A stretch of DNA of 64,000 nt from Copromyces sp. CBS 386.78. Taxonomy: Eukaryota; Ascomycota; Sordariomycetes; Sordariales; Sordariaceae. The position numbers and the translations under genes are program-made. This document shows positions 1 to 13,616 of the stretch, piece after piece (position 1 is the stretch's first letter; every line of letters begins with the position of its first letter). The stretch is taken from the NCBI GenBank assembly GCA_030685235.1, contig MU839134.1, positions 62,001 through 126,000 of the forward strand, given 5' to 3'. The notes under the pieces are model-generated. The model did no database searches and was not told where the DNA came from. It was given only the letters and a program-made list of their open reading frames with translations.

Positions 1-3000
1 TAAATATTATTCTGCGGGCAATATTATTTTTATTCTAACCCTTAATATTTTTCGACTAACGACGACTTAGGTTTAACCGCTTTTTTATAGAAATTATTCT
101 ACTTAAAATTAGTATAATCGAATTAAAGTTAACTTTTAATAAATATTAGGCTTTACCCCTTCTACTATTAAAGTTGCTTTAAGGAAAGATATTGGCGATA
201 ATTTTATAGTAATTTTTATAGAAGTTACTATCGATTTTACTACGAATTTATATTAATGTTTTTACGTCGACGGCTTTATTCCTCCTAGCCGGGTCGATAA
301 TATAGTTGTTAGGGTAGTCCTCTATCCAACTTAGAATATATAACTAAAGTATTATATTAAATAATATCGAAAAGAGAAGAAAAATGAAGAAAAAAAATGA
401 AGAAAAAAAATAAAGAAAAATTATTAGAGAGAAAAATATTAGGAAAATATTAGAGAAAATAGAAAAAACTTACGTAGAAATTTTCTATAATTATAGTACG
501 CTTTAAATTAGAAAAGTCTTTTAAGAAGTATTAATAAAGTAACTACTATTTTAATGTTTTTTTGTAAATGTTTAAGAGGTTGTTTCTTATTGCCTTTATA
601 ATAAGGTAGTTGGAGAAATAAATAGTAAGATACTATAGAATAATAGGGCGTATAATGCCCTTACATTTGGTGGTAATGTGTTCGGGAGGATTTAGGACCG
701 GCCTATATTTGAAGTCAGTATACGGTTGGACGGTTGCCATAGTAATACACTTATAATTAGCGTAGTAAACCGGGTAAAAATTAAGGGGATAATTTTCTTC
801 GAGTATTTTAGCTACCTTTACGACCGATCTTTTAAATATAGCGCTACTACGAATGAATATAATAGAGGAGGGGGAAGGTTGGTTAGGGGTGTGAGTACCG
901 GTAGGGGTTGCCGGATTAATATTCGTTAATTTCGGGTTAATAAGGGAGGTTGGGACGGGAATGGGTATAAGAACGCGAGGTGTAATATCTTTATTAAAAT
1001 TACCGCTAGTAATACAATTGGGACGACGGGGATTAAATATAATACTAATATTATTATTATAATTAATAATATTATTGATGATATTTGTAAAATAAAAAGA
1101 GTAGAAAAAATTTCGACGATAAGGCGAAGGGATATTAATTTTCGATAACGAAGGAGAAAAGAGGAGAAAGAGGGAAAGATTTCGAATAACAACGATAGAG
1201 AAGATAGGTAAAATTCTCGTATAATATATAAAACCCCCTTATTTCAATTTTCCTATTGTCTTTTATTATTCCTATTTAATTTTTTTCTTTTAATATTGGA
1301 CGGCTCGCTTAGAAGTTATACGATTAAGATAAGAGGGTATTTATTTTTATTTAATTCTTTTCTTTCGATATCGGACGATTTATTTAAAGGTTATACGATT
1401 AAAATAAGAAGGTAAATATGTAGATTCGAAATTTTAGCGGCTAAAAGTACCGGTTATTTAAAAGAAATAAAGTTTTCGTTTAATATTAATATAATTACGA
1501 TAGTTTAAATCTAAATATAATCTGTACGTTTACTCGTTACCCGGTTAAGATAATTTATAGACGGTTATTTACTACGATACCCTCGCCGTTTTATAATAAT
1601 TAAAATTTTAAGATTTTTATCTTTTACTTTATAATAATTTATAAATTTTTATATATTTTCTAGTAATTCTAAGATTTCCTTCGATTTTTCTCGATTTTTT
1701 TCTATTAGATATATATTTTATTATTACTTCAATATTAGCAATCCTATTATTAAGATGCTTAGAAAAATTAGCGGAACTATTAAAGTCTTTAGGTAATTGC
1801 CTATTGGCCGTAAGAATACTACGGATTCTTATAGGCAAGACTTTAGTAATTTTATTTAGTTCTATAAATTCAATAAGCTTTTTAAGTATAATAATAAATT
1901 TGCTAATATTTTTATAATATATAATATCGACGATATCGATACGTCTATAGCGGATCCGTTTACCGATAAAGACGAAGACGATACTAATAAGTTCGAGGGT
2001 GAAGATAGTATATTATTATTAATATATTCTTTTTTCTCTATTTATTAACCGCGTTAATAATTATTATTAATTTCGAATATATCCGTTCGGCGAATTTTAA
2101 GGATTTGGCGCGTATAGGGGTTATTAATATTAATAATGCGATTGGAGTAAGCGCGTATAAGGAAGTTAAATTTCTATTAGAATTTTTGGATTTTAATTAG
2201 AATATAACCGAAACCCCTATTTCTATTCTTCCTAATAAAGATCCTACGGATATATCGGTTTTTATACTTTATTATTAAAATTAATTAATTGAAATAACCT
2301 TATTCGAAATAGTATTAACGACCTTTATCAATATATACGGCTTTAGTTATAGTATTTATAATAGTCTTCGAAATACTTTCAACTTACTACGTAGTAACAA
2401 TAGCCAATTTTTAAATTAGATTAAAAATCTGTTTAAATAAGTATAATCGTTGAAGGACCGGATATATAAACGGATATTTATAATATTTATAAGAAAGGCC
2501 GAAATTCCGTTTAACGTTTTAAAAATGTTATTATTATTAGCTAACGTTAAACCCGAGGAAAAGAAGCGTTACGAAGTTATTTAGGAATTGGTTAAAGTTA
2601 AATCGTATTAATTTAAAACTATATAAAACGCGAATTATATTATTAAAGCTAAGGAAAAGTTCGATCTAGAGTTGATAAGCGCTTATAATAATATTAAAGA
2701 GGTTAAGGAGTATTTTAAAATCATTTAAATTAAATTGAAGAAATTGAATTTTATTGCCAATAATATACCGGTCGTTAAATCGAAATTTATTTTCTTTAAT
2801 CCTATTATAATATTTTAGAATATTATAAAGTTTAATTTTAGCGAGCGCGTTTATAAGGGCCCGGGAATCTTTATAAACGAGTTAACTAAATTATACTATT
2901 TATATATATAGTTTTTATTTATTCGAAGTATTTTTAGTCGATTTATTTACATTATTTTTAATAACGGTATTAAAGGACCGGCAATATTCTTGTCCGATTG

Positions 3001-5601
3001 GGTGTATTACCGGTATACGGACTATATTACTTGCCCTTTAACCCCGAAATATTATAATATTTCCGACGACAGCGACGATATTATTAAAATTTATATTAGA
3101 CGGGTGTATAGTATTAAATTCGATTATCGGGCCGCTTCTTATATTAATTATAATAATATCCAGTTAATATTATAAATTTAAAAGGGTTTTTGGGTTAGTA
3201 TAATAATTATTACAATATTAGACCTATTATACGAGCTAAATAAATTGGTATTTACTTCGAAGTTGTTATTTATTTTAGAGGAACGTTTATATTCTTATAT
3301 GCGAATTTATATTAATTATTGCTTTGGCGAAGATTATATAGACTATAGATGGAAGGCGGCTAAGGGTAAACCGTTCCCGAAGTATTGAGAACTAGTTTTT
3401 TAGCCGACGAGAATGCTATTGTAATAATGGATTTACTGCCGTATAATATTCGATAATTGTAATAAGGCCTTTAATATTATTCTAATATATTATATATATA
3501 CTATTTGTATAGAGTTAGAATTGAAAATATATGGCCGGAAAATATATGTTGAAGAATAGGATAATATATGAGAGGGTGTAATTCTTATAGTATTATTTCC
3601 CTATTTAAACTTTATTAATGGATTTAGTATTTTCCAGAATTCGTATCGAACGTTAATAGGGTTCTATTTTACGCCTATTAAATTCTCTTATTAAGAATAT
3701 ATTTGGCCCGGGAGTATTTTTCCTTTAATATTTAGCCCCTACGGATCTGATTTTAGTAATATAATTAAAGCTATACGTATTATAAAAGAGTTCAATAATA
3801 TATCCAGCGTATTATTTAATTTTTATAAAAACACTGTTAAATTATATATATAAATAATATATTATATTAGTAATATACTATAGTAAACGGATAATTTTAG
3901 CGTTAAAAGTTTTCGAACGATAAAGTTCTATTGTTATTATTTTATATTATTGGTTCGCAGTTAATATATTATAGTTGTTAATTATTAATTTAAGAATAAT
4001 AAATCGTTAGGACGGTACTATATTTAATAGACCAAAATATAGTATATATTATCGACGTTGAAGAAGAAGTTAGATTAAGATAAATTTAAGACGTAATGGG
4101 GTATAATTAGGTTAAATCCTTTTTTAATATCGATAAGCCCGGCTTTAGATTAGATTTTAATAAAGTTTATTGACCTAGTTTATTCGGAATATAACGGCCT
4201 CGGGAATTTAATATATATTCTTTTTAAAAACGGTATTTTAATTAAGTTAATTAAGTATAATTATACGTTAATATTATATTTTTAGCTATTCCCGCCCGGT
4301 ATTAAACGTTTATAGTCTTCTATTTATTATTTTAAGAGTTATAAGATATTGAACTATAGTTTATAAGTAATTATTATATTGGCCTTTTTATTGAGTTAAT
4401 TAAAAAAGTCGTATTTTTAATTAGTATTTTATAAAAAGGTAGCCGAAAATATTGGATGTGATTTAATCGAATTTATTATCGAAATTGCTACGGCTATTGC
4501 GAGGAGTATTATTATATTAATAAATTGGAAAGTTTTGAAATCCGACTGTGAAAATATGGACGAAATTATATAAAAGGTTCGATTTAATTTTAATCGCCTC
4601 TATATATTCGCTTTGAAGATTTGGTTATCCGGTTCGGTAGTAAGGTCGGCCGTTAGATCTATTGCTAGATTTATTGTTAGCGATGGTAATAGTGACGGTG
4701 ACGGTAATAACAGCGGTAAAAGTAATTCGCTTAATTCGAAAAATGTTCGAGATATACTACGGCCGAATATTTATATAAGTGTTTATTTTAGCGATATTAT
4801 AGAGGAGTATAGGTTATTTATTAATGTAAATACGTTAACGGGAGAGAATACGCATTGGTAAATTGTATCCTTTTAATATTAGAGGTTAAGTGAGGTTAAA
4901 GTTTGAAAATTATTAAGTTTAATTTTATAATACTAAGGCTGTGCGTACGTAACCTGTATAGAATTGTGTGCGCGACCCGACGTGCAATAAATTTTTGCCT
5001 TATACTATTAATTTTATTTTATTAATTGATTGGTATATTGTTAACGACGACGACGACGATGATATATAAGATTTTTAAGATTCTGGTATATTAAACGAAC
5101 TTTTCGAATATCGAAAAGGTACTTCTCGATAAGATTAATTTTTAAGAGACGATTCGCTTATTAGTTTTCAGCGTATTTACTAAATTTAACCTAAAATTGA
5201 CCGTAATAATATAGTAATTCTATAAGGATTGCCCCTGCTTATTCGAGAAAGTACTTTTGCGAGCGGATTAGAACGAATTAGATAGTAAAGATACTGGTAT
5301 TGAAGATAGATTATTTATTGAAGCCTAATACGAGACCGAAGTCGAATAATCCGCCGATAATACTTACTTCGAGTTAATAGTTATTAATTAGATTCCAATT
5401 AAGGAAATATCCGATATTCGCTATATTGTTAATAAAAAGAAGAAGCTTCCCTTACGGTCCGGTAATATATTTACTACGCCTACGTTCCGTAAGTTATTCT
5501 AAAATGCTTACTATAAGGACTATAGGAAGAAGCGCTAATACCCTTCTAGGTTTACGGATAAGGTTATCGAATAGTTAAGGAAGTTTAGTTTTATTAATAG
5601 G
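1..5601 (+). mobile_element. RIP-degenerated large DNA transposon, left part
   Basis: This AT-rich stretch carries a degraded plus-strand coding region whose 5' boundary lies outside the window. From roughly 2.4 to 5.0 kb one frame reads through with many TAA/TAG codons where Gln or Trp is expected, which is the RIP pattern. Conserved transposase blocks are described in the pseudogene entry. Upstream, around 0.75-1.1 kb, there is a glycine/arginine-rich frame that may be a separate accessory ORF, and an acidic stretch lies near 1.95-2.0 kb. The element stops being readable at 5601, where a gypsy LTR begins, and it appears to resume after 13850. No terminal inverted repeat is visible in the window for this copy. 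The superfamily link is my inference from blocks shared with the TIR-bounded element at 35.26-43.0 kb. Confidence 0.6.
2400..5601 (+). pseudogene. Dead transposase of the left DNA transposon (5' and central part)
   Basis: The frame that contains the short open segments 2990-3175 and 4613-4861 can be followed from about 2.5 to about 4.99 kb, broken only by RIP-type stops. Visible blocks in order are an SPYGSDFS block (from 3734), a region reading like GDM-QQ-DNSG in less mutated relatives (near 3.85 kb), a block resembling FPPG-x-R-x-Q-S-x-H-H followed by S-Y (about 4.28-4.34 kb), and RPNIYISVYFSDIIEEY ahead of a VNTLTGEN motif (about 4.75-4.85 kb). The same ordered blocks occur in the copy at 38-41.7 kb. 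A downstream frame, rich in Lys and Arg, continues to 5601 and has shifted relative to the upstream one. I recognise the pattern from large fungal transposase-like proteins, possibly related to the Plavaka/KDZ or CACTA groups, but the superfamily is not settled. It cannot encode a functional enzyme. Confidence 0.5.
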
Positions 5602-5835
5602 TATTATGGGGCGCGAGCAAGCACTAAGGTAAGATGTTGATTGTTGTGCGAGGAACTAGAAGAGGAACCTATGCGCATACGAGAACTATATAGGGCATAG
5701 TGTGGAGCCCTGTGGTCATAGATCTACAGGGCGGCACTATAGCTATACTATACTTAAATAGTTGTATTTAGCTGGCTATACTAATATAGTATAGTACCCC
5801 TATCTATTTACAAGGAGTAGACAATGCTTATAATA
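5602..5835 (-). repeat. LTR of element A, left copy (3' LTR in element orientation)
   Basis: It aligns over its whole length with 13617-13850 without gaps. The first about 145 bp keep CpA dinucleotides such as GCAAGCAC, while the last about 90 bp have lost CpA and TpG relative to the other copy. The exact first base is uncertain by about 2 bp. The chosen boundary is the one that gives a perfect 5-bp target duplication. Confidence 0.88.
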
Positions 5836-6649
5836 CTACCCCCCGTTTAAATTAATTCCCGGCTTCAAAACCGTTTAGAAACTATTAATATCTATAAAGT
5901 AGGGTATACTAAGACAGGTATTTACTTAGCGCTAAGGCTCCCATTTAGGGGCGGCCGCTAGTCAAAATATTATTAAATATACCCTTTCCTCTAAAATATC
6001 CCTCCGCCGCAATTATTATCCTAAATAATCCTAAATTAATTTAAAATCGTATTTAATAATTTTATAAGCTTCCCCTCTATACTTTACTATTACTAGCCCC
6101 CGACGGGGGGTATTATAAGGACGTTCGTAATATAATAGTTTGTAAGGACGCTTATAACCTTATTAGTATTATAAATTGTAGAGACCCTCTTATTCGAATC
6201 CTATCTATAATTATCGTAATTATTTTTTCTCTATAATTCGTAATTATATCCCCTATCCCTACTAATTATAGTAAAAATCTTAATTGTAAACTTTAACTAT
6301 TAGTTAAGGGGGGTAAGGTAAAGTATTAGAAGTAGGAGACGTAAGTACGCTATAAAATATATTATTTCCCGGTTACTATTAACAGTATCCTTATTACTAT
6401 AGTAGGGTATTTATAAGGCAATTCGGCTAAAATACGTAGAATAAGCCATTATTAAACTCCTTATTTTTATATCCGCTTTATTTATTATTTAACTTTATAT
6501 TCCGCTGGACCTACCGGTTATTTACCTCCAAAGCGGCCGTAACGGAGATTAGAGAAGGTAATACTTCAACTCCAGCTCCCTCGTCGTTAGAATTAAACGA
6601 AGTTTCTACTTTTAACTAAGCCTTAAATCCCCTCTTAAAATCGATATAT

Positions 6650-6860
6650 AGCAGCCTTAATTTTAATTATTTTTTATAAAGTTCCTAAATTATTTTATAA
6701 TAACTATTAAAGTTAACTATTAATTACTAATTTAGGGGGTAGTAAAACTACTTTACTAAATAATACTATCGTCCCTTAATCTTCTAATAGTTTAAAAATT
6801 CTTTAAATTCTTAATATTTATTTTCTTTAAAATTATCGGTTCTAATAATAATTATACTCT
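6650..6860 (-). pseudogene. Chromodomain-like remnant at the C-terminus of element A pol
   Basis: The minus-strand frame has a short stretch that could derive from a Y-L-V-K-W-x-G-F type chromodomain, followed after about 25 codons by an F-x-x-N/F-I-K-N-N tail. Its position, between integrase and the 3' LTR, fits chromoviral gypsy elements. RIP stops make the reading approximate, so I give it low confidence. Confidence 0.35.
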
Positions 6861-7599
6861 TATTGGCTTTAATATTAGTTATAAAGTCTTTTTAGCCCGG
6901 TAAACCTTCGACGTATAATTTAACCTTAAATATATTAATAATATAAGTAACTTTTATATTACTAAGTAAAACTAATTCTATTATATGCGAACTAGCCTTT
7001 ATAATACGAAAAGGTCCTTTAAAACGCGGCGCTAACTTATTGTACGGCTTACTAGTTACGTAATTAGCTATATTAAATATAACCTTATCCCCAACTTTAT
7101 ACTTAGGTATATTAATACGGTTTTTATTCGCTGTTACTTTATACTTCGTTTATATTTATAAGGAGGAAATTTTAACGAAGTCCTAGACTTCTTTAAACTA
7201 TAATACTAATTAATTAGTATTAAAGATCTACTTCTTTTATACTTCCATTACATTTAGGGGGAGCGGTATAGAAAGTTCTATCCTTATACAAAGGTAAAAA
7301 CTATAATTAGCGAAGAACAAAATTACTCCCATTAATACCGACTTAAAATTATTACTTTAGAATTTAACTAAAGGTAGCTAATCTACCCAATCGTCCTATA
7401 CCTAATTAATAAAAGTTCGCAAATATTATTCCAACTCTATATTAATCCTTTCGATCTACCTATTCGTCTCCTTATAGTAAGGTGTAAAATACTTCAACTT
7501 AACGCCTAATCGTAAGGATAATTACCTCTAGAATACTAAAATAAACTAAACGCTTCTATTTGAAACGACAGTGTCTAGAAGGCTATAAAGAGTATAAAT

Positions 7600-8000
7600 C
7601 CGGTTAATAAACTTCTCTACCAACTCTTTTATTATTAACCCTTCTATTAGGATAAAATACTTTATCTTAATTAGCCTATCTATTATAACTAGTACGTACT
7701 TATATTCCACCCCCTTTCTTATTCGCTATAACTTGGGAAATAGAGTTACGTAGTCGATAGAAATATTGCGCTATAGGGTATAAAGAATAGGTAAAGGTTT
7801 AAGGAAATTTATTAGCGATATTTTAATAGCCTTAATCTTATTATAGGGTATATACCCCTTATAATAAGTATTTACTACAATTACTATCCTTAATTAGAAA
7901 TAGCAGTATATTAGTACTATCGTTTTATCCCTCCTAAAATAGCCGCCCTATACCGAAGTATAAATACAATAAATTAGTTCTAATTAGACCGCTTTATCGT
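7600..8000 (-). pseudogene. Integrase core remnant of element A
   Basis: The minus strand at about 7.68-7.78 kb reads ISIDYVTLFPK followed by YKYVLVIIDRLIK, the first catalytic-Asp region of gypsy integrases (D-x-V-x-x-L-P, then V-V-x-D-R-L-T-K). The preceding 7.88-7.95 kb region resembles the zinc-binding N-terminal part. Stops are RIP-type. The rest of the domain, down to about 7.3 kb, is harder to read. Confidence 0.75.
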
Positions 8001-8999
8001 CGGAGGGTATTATTAATTTATCCTTAAATATTATTTTATTATTAACTATATAATATTCGGCGAAGGAGATTTTTAGTATTTTCTTCAAATATTTTAATTA
8101 ACGATTTCTTAATTTAATAGTTTCCCTAATGTCCGTTATTATAAGGGAATTGGCGTAAGCCCGGTCTACTAGGTTATCCGTATAAATACCTAGTCTATCT
8201 TCGTCCTCCTAAAGGCTATTTTCTAAGGTATAAATTATAAGTAGCGCTCCTATATTTAATATAACGTTTATTGTAAAACCTTTACTGTTTATATCTATTA
8301 ATTCGAATAAATCTTTATCGAAGTATAATGGGTCGATAAATAGCTTCTTCCTTACCTTTAGCCTATTGTCCTCTATATCCTTTAATATATATTTTAGTTT
8401 ACAATTTAGGGCGTTAAGTCTGACGTTAGTTAATCTTAATCGGTATTTAATCGTAAAATTGAACTTAAATAAAAATTTAGACTACTTTATATACTTAAAT
8501 ATTAATTTCTTCGTAATATTAAACGTCTTGAAGTTCTTATAGTTAGTAATAATTTCGAAAGGTTAAATAGCGCCCTTTAATTTAGGCCGCTATTCTTCTA
8601 ACGCTTTAATAACAATTAGTAGTTCTTTATTATAAATATTATAATTATACTTAATTACGGAATACTTAGCCGAAAAATAGGCGATTAAATATAGTTTATT
8701 ATTATATAATTATAATAGTATACCGCCCGTTAATTAATTAGAAGTATCGACCTTTATAACTATTAATTTCTCCTAATTATAGATGTTAAGGACTAGTACT
8801 AATATAAAAATTATTTTTAAAACTTGAAAGGTATCGTTATATACTTTATCCTACTTCTAATCTATCGTTTTTTTTATCAATTCGTATAGCGGTTTACCTA
8901 TATACGAAAAGTTAATAATAAACCTCCTATAAAAATTAGTAAAGCCTAAAAAACATTATAGCTAGCGTTTTATTATTAGCGCTTCCTATTTAATAACGG

Positions 9000-9500
9000 C
9001 TTCTACTTTCTCCGGGTTTATTTCGATTCCCCTAAGGGTAATAATAAGGCCTAAATACTTGGTTCTCTAAATATAGAACTTATACTTATTAATATCAATC
9101 TATAAACTTATATCGATTAAACGTTATAATACCTCCCTAACGTACTTAACGTATTCTTCGTACGTTTTTGAGAAGATTAAGACGTTATTAAGGTAGGCCG
9201 TTATATAAATATCCAAAATATCGTATAAAATATTATTAATAAAGTTCTAAAACGAGGCCGGTATTCCTGATAAACTAAATAAATAAATTAGTAATTCGTA
9301 AAAGCTAAACTTCGTAATAAAGGCTATTAATTATTCGTATCCCTTAATTATACGTAATTTATTAAAGGTAGCGATAATATTTACTTTTATAAATTCTTTA
9401 GCCCGGTAAATAATATCTAGGGTTTCTTTAATTAAGGGTAATAAATATTTATTTTTTAATAAAATTTCGTTAATACCCCTATAATTTATACAAATTCGTA
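9000..9500 (-). pseudogene. Reverse transcriptase remnant of element A
   Basis: The minus-strand translation shows the RT palm of Ty3/gypsy elements: a YRGINEILLKNKYLLPLI-like block, an F-x-K-L-R-I-I-K-G-Y-E block, SGIPASF, and then YLNNVLIFSKTYEEYVK. The catalytic Y-x-D-D site lies at 9184-9195 and reads Y-L-N-N, consistent with RIP of two GAC/GAT codons to AAC/AAT. Several stops fall at expected Trp and Gln positions. The enzyme is dead. Confidence 0.88.
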
Positions 9501-10490
9501 CGCTACTGCCTAGTTTGCGGGCTAGTAGTACCGGCGAGGCGACGTCGGAAGTAGATAGCCTAATAAATCCCTTCGCTAAATTATTATCTAATTATTATTT
9601 AATAACCTTAAATTCCTATAATAATATCGGTCGTATTCTAAAATAAGGTAAAGATTCTACCCTTAATTTTAATTCGATTTTGTAATCGTAAGAACGGTAT
9701 TTAAGTATTACGTCGGTATTTTATAGTTTAGCAACGTAAGAGAGGTCCTTATATTCGTCTAGGAAACGTATTTTTACTTCCTCCGGGGTATACTTTAGCC
9801 GAATAACCTTATTTATAAACTTCTAAATATCTTTTTCTATAATACTGTAAATTTTATCGATTTCTATTAAGGGGGTTAATTTTTGCTCGGTCGGTCTCTA
9901 AGGCTTACTATTTATTATTTTTAACGTATAAATATAATTAACGTATTCCTTTACGGATTCGCTAGGCTAGAGGGCCTATTCTCCTTTACTCTTATTTATA
10001 GCTTCCGCTTTATAAAGGTCGATAAATTCGTATACCTTTAGGTTTTTAAAATAAGGTTTATACGGTTCACCCTTTCCTTATATAATATTTTTCTATACGT
10101 TCTTAAATAGAAATAGTATTAAAATAGCTACCTTCCTTTCCTTTTATACCTCTTAAAACTCTACCTATATAATAGAACTAATTTTAACGCCCTTTATCTG
10201 TATATTAAATATAAAAATCCTTACGTTAATTAATTTAATATTTGAAAGATCTAGGGTTACTATATTAACTATTAATTTAAATTATTAAAAAAATATATAT
10301 TTTACCCGTTCTAACCGTTATATTATTTAGATCCTTCGTTTATTAATAATCCGTACTTTCGCTTTAATCTTTTTTAATATTAGTTTTCCAATAGGGCCGA
10401 AAGGTTCTTCGAATTTCCCCGCATATATTAGAGAAACCAGAAGTTCTACTATTATAGCTTAATTACCTTTGGGTATTTCTATTATATTAA

Positions 10491-10679
10491 CTACTTAAGC
10501 TGGGAAATATTTGTTTTTATTAAAATTAAAATCGTTATTAAATCTACTTCTAATATTTTTAAAGACGGATCTACTACTAAATCCGCTCCCGACTTTTTTA
10601 GAGACGGATCCGCTCTTAGTCTTAAAGACGGATCCGTTCTCAGCTTCCCTAAGGACGTTTCCATTATCCTCTTCCTCAA
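10491..10679 (-). pseudogene. Short repeat-containing open segment of element A polyprotein
   Basis: This minus-strand open stretch of 62 codons contains three imperfect copies of a DPSL module (TDPSLRLR, ADPSLKKS, VDPSLKIL). The DNA shows the same as repeated AGACGGATCC-like units between about 10562 and 10640. It lies between the protease-like and reverse transcriptase regions, so it is probably a low-complexity linker of the polyprotein rather than a separate gene. No function is assigned. Confidence 0.45.
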
Positions 10680-10799
10680 GAGCGGTATTTAGGACTGCTA
10701 CTACCTCTAATAATTAAAGTATATAAGTACTTATATAGGCTATATTCTAAGTAATTTTATTAATTATTTAATTAATATTTAGATTATAGAATTATAATT

Positions 10800-11100
10800 A
10801 TAACTAGCTTAGAATTACCGGGTAATTTGCTATTAGATTAGCTACGAAGAATTTAATAACCTTTCTATAATTACCGATTTATATTATTATTTCGACGTAT
10901 TAATCTACCTATTCCTTAAAATCGCCGTCGGCTAGATATAATAGTTTAAGCTTCTCTAAAAATTTAAATTCTAAATAAGTTCTCTCCACGAAAGATCGGT
11001 CGATAAAAGTTTTGCCTAAATATTTAAAATCGACTAATAATATATATTCTACTTCTTTATTATATTAGGGATACTAAAGATACGTAGATAGTAGGGTTAT
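10800..11100 (-). pseudogene. Protease-like region of element A
   Basis: The minus strand reads LVDFKYLGKTFIDRSFVERTYLEF in spaced form: LVDFKYLGK, then FIDRSFVERT, then EFKFLEKLKL, and about 15 codons later YLADGDFKE. This resembles the L-V-D-S-G start of a retropepsin-type protease followed by the A-D-G block. The catalytic triplet is not preserved. The position upstream of RT supports the reading. Confidence 0.5.
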
Positions 11101-13616
11101 ATTCTACCTATAGAATTCTAAATTACTTAATTTAAGCAATTTTATCTTCTAATAGCCTATTATATAAATATTTAATTTATTTACCCTTGTTTTTATCTTC
11201 CTTTATATTTTTACCGAATACCCCTAAGCGTAATTTAGCCTTAAGGTTCTCTATTTCCCTACTAGTTAGCGGGAATTAGAATTACCAGAGTAGCTAGAGC
11301 CGCCGGGGCTAAGGCCGGATTAACTATATCCGCTATAATATAATTCGTAACCGGAATACCCGTATTAGCATTCTTACAAATTATAATACTTAAACTAGTA
11401 TAATTAGCTTACTTACCTTTATTACTGTAATTAATCTAGCTCATACACTCGCGGACTATATACTTGCCCTTACTATAATTTATATAAATACCCTTATTAT
11501 AACGCTCCTATAGAACGTCCTTATAAATTTCTATAAACTTAGCGCGGTCTAGATTTATAGCATTAGGATTTTTACTACTAATACTAGAATTATTATTACT
11601 CTTATTATTATTCTAAGTATTCTAAATAGTATTATTATATAAGGAAATTCTAGCGTAAGCTTTAGAAATACTTTTAAACAATTCGTACTATCCTTTAAAA
11701 TCGTTACGAACGGGTTAAATATAATAATATAAAATTAAATCCGCTAAAGACTTAAAAACCTTTTAATAAAGGAGGCGGACTTTAGTAACCGTATTATAAT
11801 TGCAATAATTAATTAAAATAATAAATTAGGCTTCGAAATCTTTATAATTAGATTACTTACCGGTCTATTTAAATTATAGTAGCGAATTCTCGGCGATTTA
11901 TACAATATCGCCTTATATATAGCGGTCGTCTAAGTATATTAAAAACTCTTTATTTATTTACTATTTTTAGAGGATAAAGTATTAAGGGTCATTAAAAATC
12001 GTCTTCTAGTATTCTATAACGTTAATTTTTACTTCGTTTCCTAAGTAGGATATAATATAAAATAATTTTACTATTTCGTTAGGAAATTTATAATTATTAA
12101 TAATTTAATAATTATAGATCTTTAAATTCTAAGCGTTATAAGCGTTGTAGCGTTTAATCGTATTTATTTCTTTACTTTTAAATTGCTTTAAATCCTTATA
12201 GAGTATTTTATAATAATAATATAATATAAGGTTAGGAGCTATAATAGGAGGGTAGGGACTGTTAAGACCGTTAGGACCGTTAGGGCTTCTAAAATTACCG
12301 AGACTGTTAGGGCTATTAGAGGGATTATTAGAGCTGCCGGGATAATTAAATCCTCTGCCGGGACTATTATAATAATTAAATCCTCTACTTCCGGAATTAC
12401 CGCCCGCCTCGTTATAACTGAAGCCGCTTCCCTTATTCGATCCCTTAGGGTTATTATTATTAGGACCGCCGTTTATACTATTAGAATTAAAGCCGGTTCT
12501 TATACCCGATCTTCTAAGGCTGCTATTATTAGGACCGCCGCCTATACTATTGGAATTATTACTAATACCCGTACCTAATCTTTTAGGGCTACTATTATAA
12601 TTATTTTTTATAATAATCTTATTTTCCTTTACTAGACGGAGGCGAATTTAAAAGTTTTTAATCTCCTCTTATATTTAAGTAAATTCTTCGCTAATAATCT
12701 TTTTTATAATATATAACGTATTAAAATTTTCTAATACTTTCTTTAATTCCGCCCTATATAATTCGGCGTTGTTATTAGTTATTTTATTAAATTTAAAGAG
12801 GCCTTAATAATCTTCTTTATTATTTTAGATAATATTATCGAATTTCTCTTAGAAATTAGTTTTATTTTGGGTAAAGTTTGATATTTTTTAATAGAGAAAC
12901 GTATTTTCGGCAATAATTTAATTATATTATAATTATAGGGATTGGATTTAGTATACGAATTGCTTTTTAGTTTCATTAAATTAATTAATTTGGTTCTTCA
13001 ATTATTCTTCCGTCGCCTTCTACTATTTCTCCTTTCTTTATATTTCGTTAATGAAAAATTTAGTATTATTTTTAAATTTAATATAACGGGCCTATTCCTT
13101 TTTAATTTACTTATTAAAAACGTTAATTTTTTTATTAAAATAATAGAGTAGCTTTATAACCTCTTTATAACTACGAATTTTATTAGTAAAATTTAGGGAG
13201 ATTATAAGGCTATTAAAATTACTACTATAGATTTTTAATAGTATATTATATTCCTTTAAAAGGGAGGGGAAGATTGTAGTAAAGTTAATTCGGCGTACGT
13301 CGTTACCCGTTAGATTACTAGCTATTTTAATTATACTTTCCTAAATAATTGGATAAGGTTTATTAAAAGAGAGATATTTCTATTATATTGTACGGTACGA
13401 TATTTATACCCTTATTATTTTAGAGGCTCTAATATTTATTTATTATTTTTAGGTTCGATATTCTAGTCGCTAGGGTTCTTAATTCTATATCGGCGATTGT
13501 ATAATTTCGCTTCGAAGTGAAATTCGTAAGAACTAAACTATTATTAATCTTTTATTAGGCTTAATTCTTATTAAAATTATTTATTGCGCGTTAATACGAG
13601 GTTAAGTATAATAAAA
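11100..13616 (-). pseudogene. Probable gag and leader region of element A
   Basis: This interval precedes the protease region in element orientation and should hold gag and the untranslated leader. I see a Gly/Asn-rich, repetitive stretch at about 12.24-12.60 kb and several short open fragments, but no clear CCHC zinc knuckle. RIP stops are dense. The assignment rests on position within a bounded LTR element. Confidence 0.5.
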
